From NCBI RefSeq assembly GCF_900104635.1, contig NZ_FNWC01000007.1, positions 1,587,421 through 1,651,420 of the forward strand: a stretch of DNA of 64,000 nucleotides, read 5' to 3'. The position numbers and the translations under genes are program-made. The notes under the pieces are model-generated. The model searched no databases. It was not told the origin of the DNA and saw only the letters and a program-made list of their open reading frames with translations. The stretch comes from Coprococcus phoceensis. Its GTDB lineage: Bacteria; Bacillota; Clostridia; Lachnospirales; Lachnospiraceae. Positions 1 through 7,512 of this stretch are shown piece after piece (position 1 is the first letter of the stretch; each line of letters opens with the position of its first letter).

Positions 1-70
1 GGGTATGAAGATCTACGATACGGGAAAGAGCACCCAAAAGATCTACATCCTCAAATCTTACCCCGGCCAT
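1..70 (-). CDS. Partial hypothetical ICE protein (N-terminus only)
   Basis: An open frame starts at ATG (position 70, minus) and overlaps the stop codon of the preceding gene in a TGATG arrangement. It reads about 23 codons without a stop to the window edge, beginning MAGVRFEDVDLLGALSRI. Translational coupling to the upstream gene supports it. The family cannot be told from this fragment; neighbouring genes in related ICEs are often large polyvalent, helicase or methylase proteins. Confidence 0.5.
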   Translation of the reverse strand, partial: MAGVRFEDVDLLGALSRIVDLHT

Positions 71-990
71 CAGCGTTCCCTTTCCGGCACAGGAGGGATC
101 ATCTGCCTTGCTTCATGCTCCGGTTTGTCTGCTTTCAAACGGTCCATCAAAGACGGCTTTGCTTCCGGCACCAGCTCCCGGATTTCTTCATCCGTCTGTC
201 CGTCTGTCAGATCCGGGCGCACAGGAGGTTCGTTGTTCAGCCTGCCATCCAGCATATTGTAGTTCCCGGTTTGTCCTTCCTCATAAAGTTCCGCATTGCG
301 AAGATAACTTTCCGGCGCCTGAAACGGCTGTCCGGCAAACAGAATTTCTCTTTGGGTGGTAAACTGTGCAAGGACCCCATTTTGCAGTCTCGCAAATTCT
401 TCATACTGGCGCAAGGTAAGCCCTCGTTCCAACATTTCCGTCTGGGTATGCGCCCAGCCTTCTCCATAAAGAAAATAATACATATCGGGCTGATCACAGA
501 CAAAACACAGGGAACCGTCCTGATTGTCATAGTAAGATGGCTGCATATCCTGGTAATGGCAACGTTCCTCACGGCCCAAATACACACGGTTGTCCGCACC
601 CAGCATAGCGACCATACCCGCGTAATTACTATGGACCGCAGAGCGGATTTCTACCAGCGGATCTGTTTGAGAAGGGATCTGTCTGCCCGGAATCTCGTTT
701 TGTTTTTCCGCTGCATCATTTCTTGGTATTACTTCTTCATGGCTGCGCGCATCCAGTTCCGGTTGAGATGTTCCTTTCCGAACAGCGCCGGGTTCCGGTT
801 CTTTTTCTTTCACATAGTATCGGACATTTGCTGTCGTATGCTCGTTGGCTTCCTTTGCATAGTTTTCAGCGTCGGCTTTGCTATCAAACTCCAACGGTTT
901 TCCATTTTCCTTGCACCAGCTTTGTGCCGGTCCGAAAATAGAAGTGCTGCTTCGTACTGCCCATACACCATAGGTCCGTTTCCTTTCCAT
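70..990 (-). CDS. Hypothetical ICE cargo protein, 306 aa
   Basis: A 306-residue soluble protein with no signal peptide or membrane segment. The N-terminal 60 residues look like a small domain (GVWAVRSSTSIFG, then a charged KADAENYAKEANEH stretch). A linker rich in P, E and R follows, and the C-terminal half is acidic with many Tyr and Gln. I do not recognise a catalytic motif. It sits in the leftward ICE operon directly after the 210-aa gene and is coupled (TGATG) to the next, partial gene. It is probably one of the accessory 'large polyvalent protein-associated' cargo proteins of these elements; function unknown. Confidence 0.7.
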   Translation of the reverse strand: MERKRTYGVWAVRSSTSIFGPAQSWCKENGKPLEFDSKADAENYAKEANEHTTANVRYYVKEKEPEPGAVRKGTSQPELDARSHEEVIPRNDAAEKQNEIPGRQIPSQTDPLVEIRSAVHSNYAGMVAMLGADNRVYLGREERCHYQDMQPSYYDNQDGSLCFVCDQPDMYYFLYGEGWAHTQTEMLERGLTLRQYEEFARLQNGVLAQFTTQREILFAGQPFQAPESYLRNAELYEEGQTGNYNMLDGRLNNEPPVRPDLTDGQTDEEIRELVPEAKPSLMDRLKADKPEHEARQMIPPVPERER

Positions 991-1003
991 TTCGCATCCC
1001 TCC

Positions 1004-1636
1004 TTATCGTTCCTGCTGTTTGGAAGTTTGTTGCTTTTTTACTGGGTCTGCCGGTTTTGTTGCCTTTAGCTGCTGACGGAGAGAATTCTTATGCTCCGGT
1101 TCGGAATCTGTGATGTTGACATATTCGCCAATGATACAGAGCGCTTCTCCATAACTGCCGGAAGCAAATACCCGGTCAGACATTTCTTTTGCCTGTTCTT
1201 TTAGACCATGCTCCCGCAAAGTACGGGAAGCAATACCAAGCAGATTAAAAATGTTCCCATCTGCTCCGATCAGAGGGCAGTCCGGTTTATCTGCCAATGG
1301 TTCCGGTGTTTCTATAAATCCGCCTAAATAATTCGGCACAAAGTCCGACAGCCATGTGCCGCCATAGACTTCATGGGTCTGTAAACGCCACAGGGCAAGT
1401 TTCCCTATATCCAGTTTCACATCATCAAAAGGGTAAAGCAGACAGGTCAGTTCTCCGTGCTGAAAAGCAAACACATTTTCAAACTGGCTGCCATCTTTCA
1501 ATATGCCTGCATTTGTCAGCATTTCGTTGATCCCGTCCACCCATTCTGTCAGATCTCCGCCGCAGCCCTGTAAAATCAGTCCTTCCTTATCCGGCATACG
1601 GCGAAGATCCTCTGCAGTAATCGTGTTGATATTCAA
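1004..1636 (-). CDS. Hypothetical ICE protein, 210 aa
   Basis: Soluble 210-residue protein without recognised motifs, starting at TTG with a good GGAGG site 8 nt upstream. It begins MNINTITAEDLRRMPDKEGL and ends in a basic tail rich in K, Q and R. The middle holds a Trp-rich stretch (LALWRLQTHEVYGGTWL). It lies 13 bp upstream of the 306-aa gene in the same leftward operon, so the two are probably co-transcribed. It is a conserved-looking ICE accessory gene, but no function can be read from the sequence. Confidence 0.7.
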   Translation of the reverse strand: MNINTITAEDLRRMPDKEGLILQGCGGDLTEWVDGINEMLTNAGILKDGSQFENVFAFQHGELTCLLYPFDDVKLDIGKLALWRLQTHEVYGGTWLSDFVPNYLGGFIETPEPLADKPDCPLIGADGNIFNLLGIASRTLREHGLKEQAKEMSDRVFASGSYGEALCIIGEYVNITDSEPEHKNSLRQQLKATKPADPVKKQQTSKQQER

Positions 1637-1675
1637 AAAATCGCCTCCTATCGTTTTTGTTAAAATATAAGTTTT

Positions 1676-1786
1676 GTCCGCAACTTAACCTCATTTCAAA
1701 GCACCGGAGTATTCTTATACAGCTCCCTTAAAAACAGATGCGAATAGCCATTGAAAATCAAGGACTTTTGGGGCTAAGTTGCGGAC
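1676..1786. repeat. 111-bp element bounded by 12-bp perfect inverted repeats
   Basis: GTCCGCAACTTA at 1676-1687 is perfectly inverted as TAAGTTGCGGAC at 1775-1786; the arms extend to about 17 bp with two mismatches. The 87 bp between hold no convincing gene. It fills most of the 153-bp gap between the Cys-rich VLP gene and the 210-aa gene. It could be a MITE-like insertion, the remnant of an insertion sequence, or an RNA hairpin. No target duplication is obvious in the flanks. Confidence 0.6.
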
Positions 1787-1789
1787 ATA

Positions 1790-2158
1790 TCATGGTTGGT
1801 TTTGCCGCTGCCGGCGTTTGCGTTTCCGCTCGGATTTCCGTCTTGCATAGACCCGGCAGGCATCGGAGCAATATGCCTGGCTGGTTATAGGAAGATATGA
1901 TTTTCCACACACAGAGCATATTTTCTGTCTCATGGAGGTGTCCTCGCCGGTAATGGCTGATTCCAGTGCTGCATCCACCGGCAACACCGCTTTTTCAAAG
2001 TACCGGCAATAAGCACCGGTCCACCATTTATTCAGCATGTAGCAAGGGCTGTCCAGGGGAAGGCAGATCTTATCCTGAGAGTCATAGTTGGCGCAAAGCT
2101 CTGTAACCAGCTTTCGGATTGCAGACTGCTCCGAGCGTTTTAATTCCCTCTCTGCCAT
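1790..2158 (-). CDS. Cysteine-rich VLP-type ICE protein
   Basis: A 122-residue protein with an N-terminal helical part (RSEQSAIRKLVTELCANYD), a central CLPLDSPCYML segment and a C-terminal zinc-ribbon-like CxxCG...CSDAC arrangement (KICSVCGKSYL, then QAYCSDACRVYARR), ending in a highly basic tail of R and K. This matches the cysteine-rich VLP domain proteins found next to topoisomerase genes in Clostridia ICEs. The Cys residues suggest metal binding and the basic tail suggests nucleic-acid contact, both inference. The intact Cys pairs argue for a functional gene. Confidence 0.8.
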   Translation of the reverse strand: MAERELKRSEQSAIRKLVTELCANYDSQDKICLPLDSPCYMLNKWWTGAYCRYFEKAVLPVDAALESAITGEDTSMRQKICSVCGKSYLPITSQAYCSDACRVYARRKSERKRKRRQRQNQP

Positions 2159-2163
2159 AATGC

Positions 2164-2547
2164 CTACCTTTCCGGGTCACTGCTTTGTCTGCCGCCGGAA
2201 ATTCCGGTTGCATCAGTAACATTCCTGGACTGTGAAAGGGCATCGGCGATAGAGTTCCGCTTTTTCTGTTTTGGTTCATGGTAAATAAAAAGTTCGTTTT
2301 TTCCCGGTACATACAACAAGCCATTTTCTTCGCAGCGGAAAATATCACATTCTTTGTCTGTTGAAACGGTATAAAAGTCTTTGTAATCATAAGGTGCTTT
2401 TTGCCGATCCTGATAGGTACACAGCCCTAAGTTGGGGTCACTTGCCAGCCGTTTCGATATGGCGAAAAAGTCGCCTTCTTTTTTGTGAAATTTTCGTATG
2501 GGCGTGAAGTGATAACCGCCATATTCAAAGGTTTTTCGATCGCTCAT
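2164..2547 (-). CDS. Hypothetical ICE protein, 127 aa
   Basis: A small soluble protein beginning MSDRKTFEYGGYHFTPIRKF, with a run of aromatic residues (YQDRQKAPYDYKDFYTV) and a polar C-terminus. Its start overlaps the topB stop by four bases (ATGA), so it is translationally coupled to topoisomerase III. Short proteins with this 'FxYGGYHFTPxRKF' opening occur in related ICE operons, probably as a polyvalent-protein-associated domain, but I cannot assign a function. It lies 5 bp from the Cys-rich VLP gene, so all three are likely one transcript. Confidence 0.7.
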   Translation of the reverse strand: MSDRKTFEYGGYHFTPIRKFHKKEGDFFAISKRLASDPNLGLCTYQDRQKAPYDYKDFYTVSTDKECDIFRCEENGLLYVPGKNELFIYHEPKQKKRNSIADALSQSRNVTDATGISGGRQSSDPER

Positions 2548-4652
2548 TTACGCCTGCCTTTCTTTACTGGAAATTCCAGCTTGAAATTCACATATTTACC
2601 GCCGGTATCATCCAGAATCACTTCCGCATCATAGGTCTTTCCTGTTTTTTCACTGTAAAGCCCGGACATAGAAATACGGCCCTCTTTCAAAAGAGCCGCT
2701 GCCACAGACTTTGTGATGGATTTTTTCTTGCTGGAAAAGAAACGGTTATCTTTCCAAAGAGCAAAAGAACATTCCCTGTTGTCGCAGAAAAAACCTTTCT
2801 TTCCTTCATATACCGGGGCTCCGCAGCGAGGACATACCCCTACGGCTTCATGTGCAGTTCCTCTGGAAGAAGGAAACAGATCCGCAAAACGTTCTTCCGG
2901 GGTAGTATGTTCTTTTACCAGCGTCCGGCTCATATCTGCAATCTGATCCATAAAAGATGTTGCCGACAGTTCGCCATGTTCCACTTGTTTCAGCATGGAT
3001 TCCCATTCTGCAGTTAAGATGGGAGATTTGATATTGTCCGGCAGGACTGCGATCAGGTTCTTTCCTTTTTCCGTAGGAATGAGCTGCTTTTTCTTTCGCT
3101 GTACAAATCCGGCAGAAACCAGCTTTTCCAGTGTTGCCGCACGGGTAGCCGGAGTACCCAATCCTTTACGCTCGGCATCTTCCGGCATATCTTCCGCACC
3201 GGCAGTCTCCATAGCGGACAGCAGTGTGTCCTCCGTATAGTGTTTCGGCGGTGAAGTTTTCCCTTCACGGAGACTTGCTGATACAGCTTCAAAAGTCTGT
3301 CCTTCCTGCAGCACAGGGAGAGCGACAGCTTCATTTTCTTTGTGTTCCGTTTCACTCTGCCTGATACTCATACGGTGAATCCGTTCCACCTCTTTCCAGC
3401 CGGACTGTAAAATAGTCTTTCCTTTTGCCGTAAAAGTATATCCCTGGCAGTCCAATATAGCGGTGACCGCTTCAAATCGGTGTACCTGCGTTGTGGCACA
3501 AAGCAGTCTGACGGCAAGCAGGGTAAGCACATCCCGCTCCCCGGAAGGAAGCTCCGACAGGTCTGTCCGTGCAATCTCCACAGTTGGGATGATGGCATGG
3601 TGGTCGGTCACTTTGCTGTCGTCTGTTACCCGGTCAATGTCCGGCTCTCCGGCGCAGCCTTTTCCAAAGGGCATATTGTCACGCAGCCATAGGATCAGGG
3701 AAGCGGCGGTTGCCTGCATGTCCTTCGTCAAATACTGGCTGTCCGTTCTCGGATAGGTTGCCAGCTTCTTTTCATAGAGAGATTGCACATAATCAAGGGT
3801 CTGTTGAGCCGTATAGCCATAAATACGGTTACATTCCCTTTGCAGAGTTGTAAGGTCATAAAGGCGGGGAGGCTGTATAGTTTTTACCTGCTTTTCCGCA
3901 GAACGCACAAAAGCGGAGTTGTGGTCACAGTCCATACGGATTTTTTCAGCCTCGGATCGTTCCGTCATTTTTTCGCCGGAAGCAGTAAAACCTCCGCAGG
4001 TGATTTCCGGCACATAAAAAGGCTTGCTGATGAAGGATTCAATATCCGACTCACGCTGTACCAAAAGTGCCAGCGTCGGTGACATAACACGGCCGACATT
4101 TAGTGTGACACCATACAGGACAGAAAAAAGCCGGGTGGCATTGATCCCGATCAGCCAGTCGGCTCCTGCCCGGCATACTGCCGCATCATAGAGTTTATCG
4201 TAATCACTGCCGGGACGGAGATGGTCAAAACCCTCACGGATCGCCGCATCCTCCATACTGGAAATCCAAAGGCGTTCCATAGGCTTATTACATCCGGCAT
4301 ATTCATAGACCAGACGGAAGATCAGTTCTCCTTCACGCCCGGCATCCGTAGCGCATACCACAGAATCAACCCGTTTGTCCTTCATCAGCCGGCACAAAAG
4401 GGCAAGCTGCTTTTTCTTATCCTTTGGAACTTCATATTTCCAGTTTTCCGGTAGGATCGGAAGGTCCTCATACCGCCATTTGGCGTACTGTTCTTTGTAA
4501 GCCTCCGGCTGTGCCAGTTCCAAAAGATGTCCCACGCACCAGCTCACCAGATAACCGGAACCTTCGAGATAACCGTCTTTTCTTTCCGTTGCGCCTAATA
4601 CTGCTGCCAGTGACATAGCAACAGAGGGCTTTTCTGCAATCACAAGTTTCAA
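2544..4652 (-). CDS. topB: DNA topoisomerase III (ICE-borne)
   Basis: Type IA topoisomerase of 702 residues, near the usual length for plasmid/ICE TopB. The N-terminal toprim domain begins MKLVIAEKPSVAMSLA and contains TDAGREGELIF (acidic toprim residues). The catalytic region includes the GRVMSPTLALLV segment and the active-site tyrosine region ATYPRTDSQYL. A C-terminal Cys zinc ribbon (CPRCGAPV ... CDNRECSFALW) follows. The start is TTG at 4652, preceded by GGAGG 8 nt upstream. It would relax or decatenate element DNA during replication and transfer. It follows the DUF3789 gene by 3 bp. Confidence 0.96.
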   Translation of the reverse strand: MKLVIAEKPSVAMSLAAVLGATERKDGYLEGSGYLVSWCVGHLLELAQPEAYKEQYAKWRYEDLPILPENWKYEVPKDKKKQLALLCRLMKDKRVDSVVCATDAGREGELIFRLVYEYAGCNKPMERLWISSMEDAAIREGFDHLRPGSDYDKLYDAAVCRAGADWLIGINATRLFSVLYGVTLNVGRVMSPTLALLVQRESDIESFISKPFYVPEITCGGFTASGEKMTERSEAEKIRMDCDHNSAFVRSAEKQVKTIQPPRLYDLTTLQRECNRIYGYTAQQTLDYVQSLYEKKLATYPRTDSQYLTKDMQATAASLILWLRDNMPFGKGCAGEPDIDRVTDDSKVTDHHAIIPTVEIARTDLSELPSGERDVLTLLAVRLLCATTQVHRFEAVTAILDCQGYTFTAKGKTILQSGWKEVERIHRMSIRQSETEHKENEAVALPVLQEGQTFEAVSASLREGKTSPPKHYTEDTLLSAMETAGAEDMPEDAERKGLGTPATRAATLEKLVSAGFVQRKKKQLIPTEKGKNLIAVLPDNIKSPILTAEWESMLKQVEHGELSATSFMDQIADMSRTLVKEHTTPEERFADLFPSSRGTAHEAVGVCPRCGAPVYEGKKGFFCDNRECSFALWKDNRFFSSKKKSITKSVAAALLKEGRISMSGLYSEKTGKTYDAEVILDDTGGKYVNFKLEFPVKKGRRK

Positions 4653-4655
4653 TTT

Positions 4656-4781
4656 TTATTCCTCCTTCATAGTTTCAAATTCTTTATCCGCAAGTTTTCC
4701 GGTTTGCATAAGACACATCAACATAACGCCGGAAGCCATTCCTCCGGCAAAGGTAAGGAAATGTGAAATCAGGTTCCACAT
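4656..4781 (-). CDS. DUF3789-type small membrane protein, 41 aa
   Basis: A 41-residue ORF starting MWNLISHFLTFAGG, with one hydrophobic segment (about residues 4-26) and a charged tail ending KEE. It has a GGAGG site before the ATG and stops three bases before the TTG start of topB. Short proteins of this pattern (DUF3789) are a regular companion of topB in Clostridia ICEs. A single-pass membrane location is predicted; function unknown. Confidence 0.75.
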   Translation of the reverse strand: MWNLISHFLTFAGGMASGVMLMCLMQTGKLADKEFETMKEE

Positions 4782-4846
4782 AAGCATTCCTCCTAAAAAT
4801 GGGTAAAGAAAAACGCCCACTTCAAAGTGAGCGCATCAACAGGTAT

Positions 4847-5356
4847 CTATTTTGTTTTTGGTTTCAAGTGATCCGGCAGGACGATCTCTCCAACCGGGAT
4901 TTCCCGCAGTTCCTTTTTCATCCGATGGGTGAAGCGGATCGTCTTTGCCGTACCGCCGGTTTCCCGTCCGTCATATACAGCGATCACTCGGTCGGAGTGC
5001 TCCACCATATAGCGGTTTCTGTGGGAGTAGACGCTTGGGAGATATTTTTCCTGTATGACAACAACATCCGCACAAGCCTCCAGCAGTTCACGGGTTCTTG
5101 TTTTCTTATTCAGGCTGTCCAGACGTTTGCGGTAAGGGATCACTGCGATCAGCTCCAGCGCCGGATTAGTCTGCTTTCTTTCCAACACCAGCTCTGCAAA
5201 ATACTGATCCACGCCATCTGCAAAGCCACTCATAAAACAGGTAAATCCATCTGTAACGGCAGCATCGATCTCATGTTCCAAAGCGGCTTTTATTTTGTTG
5301 ATCTCATTCTGCGGCAAATCCCTGTGTCCGGTAACACAGCAAGTCTTTCCTTTCAT
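4847..5356 (-). CDS. SLOG-family (DUF1273/YpsA-like) protein
   Basis: A 169-residue Rossmann-like protein. It opens MKGKTCCVTGHRDLP (the TGHR motif of DUF1273/SLOG proteins), continues with FMSGFADGVDQYFAE, in which the GxADGxD element lines the nucleotide pocket, then VIPYRKR and DRVIAVYDGRETGGTAKTI near the C-terminus. SLOG domains bind nucleotide-derived ligands and occur in stress and phage-defence proteins; here a sensing role is inference. Transcribed divergently from an XRE regulator, with a clear promoter (TTGACT, 17 bp, TACTAT) that overlaps a repeat shared with the XRE promoter. Confidence 0.85.
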   Translation of the reverse strand: MKGKTCCVTGHRDLPQNEINKIKAALEHEIDAAVTDGFTCFMSGFADGVDQYFAELVLERKQTNPALELIAVIPYRKRLDSLNKKTRTRELLEACADVVVIQEKYLPSVYSHRNRYMVEHSDRVIAVYDGRETGGTAKTIRFTHRMKKELREIPVGEIVLPDHLKPKTK

Positions 5357-5399
5357 CGGTCATCCCTCCATCTGATAGGTAAATTTCTTCACTTTTCAC

Positions 5400-5486
5400 A
5401 TAGTAATAGATTTTATTTAGCAAGTCAACGATAATACCCTTTTTCTCTTTGCGGATAATAAAGGGGTGTAAGGTACAATCTATTAC
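5400..5486. promoter_or_regulatory. Divergent promoters with paired 10-bp operator half-sites
   Basis: Leftward promoter for the SLOG gene: TTGACT (5428-5423, minus), 17-bp spacer, TACTAT (5405-5400). Rightward candidate for the XRE gene: TTGCGG near 5451 and TACAAT (5474-5479), with a long 19-bp spacer. The 10-mer AATCTATTAC overlaps each -10 region, as GTAATAGATT at 5403-5412 and AATCTATTAC at 5477-5486, so each copy has the same orientation relative to its own gene. This suggests one regulator, probably the XRE protein, controls both. Confidence 0.6.
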
Positions 5487-5505
5487 AGAATGGGAGGTGA
5501 AGGCG

Positions 5506-5820
5506 ATGTATGAAGATTTTGTCCCGGAACGATTAGCGAAGCTGCGGACACAGAAAGGAGTTTCCGCACGCGATATGTCTTTATCGTTAGGTCAGGCAAA
5601 CAACTACATCAATAATATTGAGAATAAAAAGTCACTTCCCGCTATGCAGTCTTTTTTCTACATCTGCGAATATCTGGGTGTGACTCCGCAGGAATTCTTT
5701 GACGAAGGAAATACTTACCCGGAAACCTTGAAGGAATTCATTGCAGAGGCAAGACAGCTTGATCCTCAATCCATGCAATATATCCTTGGTATTATGAAAG
5801 AACTCAATAGCAGAAAGTAG
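5506..5820 (+). CDS. XRE-family helix-turn-helix regulator
   Basis: A 104-residue protein whose first 65 residues form a Cro/CI-type HTH (RLAKLRTQKGVSARDMSLSL, then QANNYINNIENKKSLPAMQ). A short helical C-terminal part (EFIAEARQLDPQSMQYILGI) may dimerise. The start at 5506 is preferred over the upstream in-frame codon at 5449 because GGGAGG lies 8 nt before it. It is the only plus-strand gene in the ICE part. It faces the SLOG gene across a shared control region and probably represses both promoters (inference). A terminator follows at once. Confidence 0.85.
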   Translation: MYEDFVPERLAKLRTQKGVSARDMSLSLGQANNYINNIENKKSLPAMQSFFYICEYLGVTPQEFFDEGNTYPETLKEFIAEARQLDPQSMQYILGIMKELNSRK

Positions 5821-5846
5821 GCGGTCACGGTAATGGCCGCTTTTTT
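5819..5846 (+). terminator. Rho-independent terminator after XRE gene
   Basis: GCGG ... CCGC stem directly at the stop codon, followed by six T residues on the plus strand. Confidence 0.65.
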
Positions 5847-5939
5847 CGTGACTTTCTTTATTATATTTTATAATGTTCTCGAAATGTCCGCTCCCTATAC
5901 CGATAAGTATTCAAAAACTGTTCCCCAAACAGCCTTTTT

Positions 5940-6353
5940 CTATTCGCCGGTACTGCCAAAGCTGCCGGTTCCTCGCTCTGTTCCCAGATCTGTTACAAAA
6001 TCCGCAATGACAGTCGGCGTGATCACAAGCTGCCCGATACGGGCTCCCTTAAAAAGAGACTGCGCCTGATTGCTTACATTGCTGATGATCGCATGGATCT
6101 CTCCTCGGTAGCCGGAATCCACAGGCGGCAGTTCACAGACCAGACCTTTTACCGCCATACTGGTACGGGGAAAGATATATCCCGCATACCCATCCGGTAT
6201 TTCCAGTCCAAAGCCAAGAGGAATTTTGGCGATTTCTCCGGGCTGTAAGGTGCAGTCATAGGGCAGATAAACATCTGCTCCGGCATCATTGCCATGAGGA
6301 CGGTAAGGACGCTGGTGCTCCGGCACGCCAAAATCGATTAGTTTTATTTTCAT
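5940..6353 (-). CDS. dut: dUTP diphosphatase (dUTPase)
   Basis: Hydrolyses dUTP to dUMP and PPi. The 137-residue protein starting MKIKLIDFG carries the trimeric dUTPase motifs in order: GNDAGADVYLP (motif 1), PRTSMAVKG (2), VDSGYRGEIH with the catalytic Asp (3), GARIGQLVI (4) and RGTGSFGSTG (5). The start at 6353 is chosen because it overlaps the thyX stop in ATGA and matches family length; the longer upstream frame lies inside thyX. Paired with ThyX it gives the element a dUMP-to-dTMP route that also lowers dUTP. Confidence 0.95.
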   Translation of the reverse strand: MKIKLIDFGVPEHQRPYRPHGNDAGADVYLPYDCTLQPGEIAKIPLGFGLEIPDGYAGYIFPRTSMAVKGLVCELPPVDSGYRGEIHAIISNVSNQAQSLFKGARIGQLVITPTVIADFVTDLGTERGTGSFGSTGE

Positions 6354-7117
6354 CGGCAGCCTCCTTCCCAAAGAGCGGGATAGTCTTTTTCTAAAATATC
6401 CTCTGGCGTCATATCTGCCTGCAGTTTTCGCCCGCAGGTCATTTTCCCTTCCAGACATCGATCCAACTGACAGAAAGGCCCGGTCAGTGACGGGGCAAAT
6501 AAGGCAGGGCTTAGGTCATAAAGTTCTTTCCAGACCTTTAACAGCACGATCCTTGTTTCATCTGTATTTCTTCGGCATACCCGCTGGCCGATGATATGTT
6601 TCCACTGATAAGGGGTGGCGCTGATGAGCAGTACATTCCGTAATCCCTGGGGCGTGGCATAGCCGGCCGCATCGTGCCCGCTTCCGGCAGTGCACAGGGC
6701 TTCATAACATTTCATGCTTTCATTACAACTTTTTAAGTACAGCTCCCGTACCACAGCCGGAGCCGTCATAATAGAATACGGGACAGCGAAATCCGCCTGT
6801 CCCGTATAGTTGCTGTACTGCAGCGATGCACTCATAAATTTTACTTCGTTCTGGTGGCGGGTGATCTGCGCCAGAAAACGCCTGCTGGCGCCGACAATGG
6901 CTACCGTGATCACCGCAAATTTCTGGATGGTAGGATGGGGAAGCGCCCCCATAGCTGCTACTGTCTGAACGCTGAATGATTTTTCGTAGAGCTCCATCAG
7001 GTCGTCCATTGAGGCAATCTTATGTCCCTGCTGGGTAAGTCTTGCCGCAAAGACCATGTTTTTTTCTGCTTCCGCTACCGCCTGGCAGTTCAAAATTTTT
7101 ACTTCAATCTGTTTAAT
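6350..7117 (-). CDS. thyX: ThyX-type flavin-dependent thymidylate synthase
   Basis: About 255 residues. The ThyX signature region reads ITRHQNEVKFMSASLQYS, a variant of RHR-x7-S with Gln in place of the second Arg. It is followed by the later conserved RNVLLISATPYQWKHII and RVCRRNTDETRI segments. The enzyme would methylate dUMP using methylene-THF and FADH2. The first conventional start is TTG at 7093, with no ribosome site. A GGAGGG ends 8 nt before an in-frame ATT at 7117, giving KQIEVKIL upstream, so an AUU start is likely. The gene overlaps the preceding one and is coupled to dut by ATGA. The RHQ variant leaves some doubt about activity. Confidence 0.85.
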   Translation of the reverse strand: MKQIEVKILNCQAVAEAEKNMVFAARLTQQGHKIASMDDLMELYEKSFSVQTVAAMGALPHPTIQKFAVITVAIVGASRRFLAQITRHQNEVKFMSASLQYSNYTGQADFAVPYSIMTAPAVVRELYLKSCNESMKCYEALCTAGSGHDAAGYATPQGLRNVLLISATPYQWKHIIGQRVCRRNTDETRIVLLKVWKELYDLSPALFAPSLTGPFCQLDRCLEGKMTCGRKLQADMTPEDILEKDYPALWEGGCR

Positions 7118-7430
7118 TGGTATGTCCCTCCTTTACAATCGCTTTCAGTAAGAACAGATAGTTAAGACTGTCTGTGATCTTTTCGTCCCATGTGTCCATC
7201 GGATAAACTGTTTCCTCGGCAAAGCACATATCGTATAGAGAAACAATATGCTTTGCCAGCATACCGGCAAGGGCACGCTGGGGCGTTGTGTGCTGTAAAG
7301 TTGCCGCTGCCTTAAATGCACCCAGCCGGTCCGGATCATCCCCGGTGTATTCTTTGGTTTTCCGTTTCAAGGTATCAGCACAGAGCCGCACCTGTTCGTC
7401 AAAAACGGCATTGACTTCATTTTGCGTAAT
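7113..7430 (-). CDS. Hypothetical protein of the thyX/dut cluster
   Basis: About 105 residues: TQNEVNAVFDEQVRLC, then KRKTKEYTGDDPDRLGAFK and a helical C-terminus ending KEGHTN. No known domain recognised, though the context with thyX and dut suggests a link to nucleotides. The apparent ATG at 7493 lies inside the terminator hairpin of abiEii and is unlikely to be real. The ribosome site GGAGGG at 7443-7438 (minus) is 7 nt from an in-frame ATT at 7430, and there is no ATG, GTG or TTG in a sensible place, so this gene also seems to start at AUU. Confidence 0.65.
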   Translation of the reverse strand: MTQNEVNAVFDEQVRLCADTLKRKTKEYTGDDPDRLGAFKAAATLQHTTPQRALAGMLAKHIVSLYDMCFAEETVYPMDTWDEKITDSLNYLFLLKAIVKEGHTN

Positions 7431-7447
7431 ATAGCATCCCTCCTTTG

Positions 7448-7490
7448 AAAACAAGAAACCGGCTATTCTAAAGCATCTTAGAATAACCGG
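7448..7490 (-). terminator. Rho-independent terminator after abiEii
   Basis: A 13-bp stem with one mismatch (CCGG(t)TATTCTAA against TTAGAATA(g)CCGG, hexanucleotide loop) followed on the minus strand by TTTCTTGTTTT. It separates the AbiE operon from the thyX cluster. Confidence 0.8.
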
Positions 7491-7512
7491 CAAATAAATG
7501 GATATGTAATTG

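Noticed and set aside
115..1113. Plus-strand frame of 332 codons at the left edge
   Set aside because: Opposite two coupled ICE genes, with composition rich in Arg, Phe and Cys that is typical of antisense frames.
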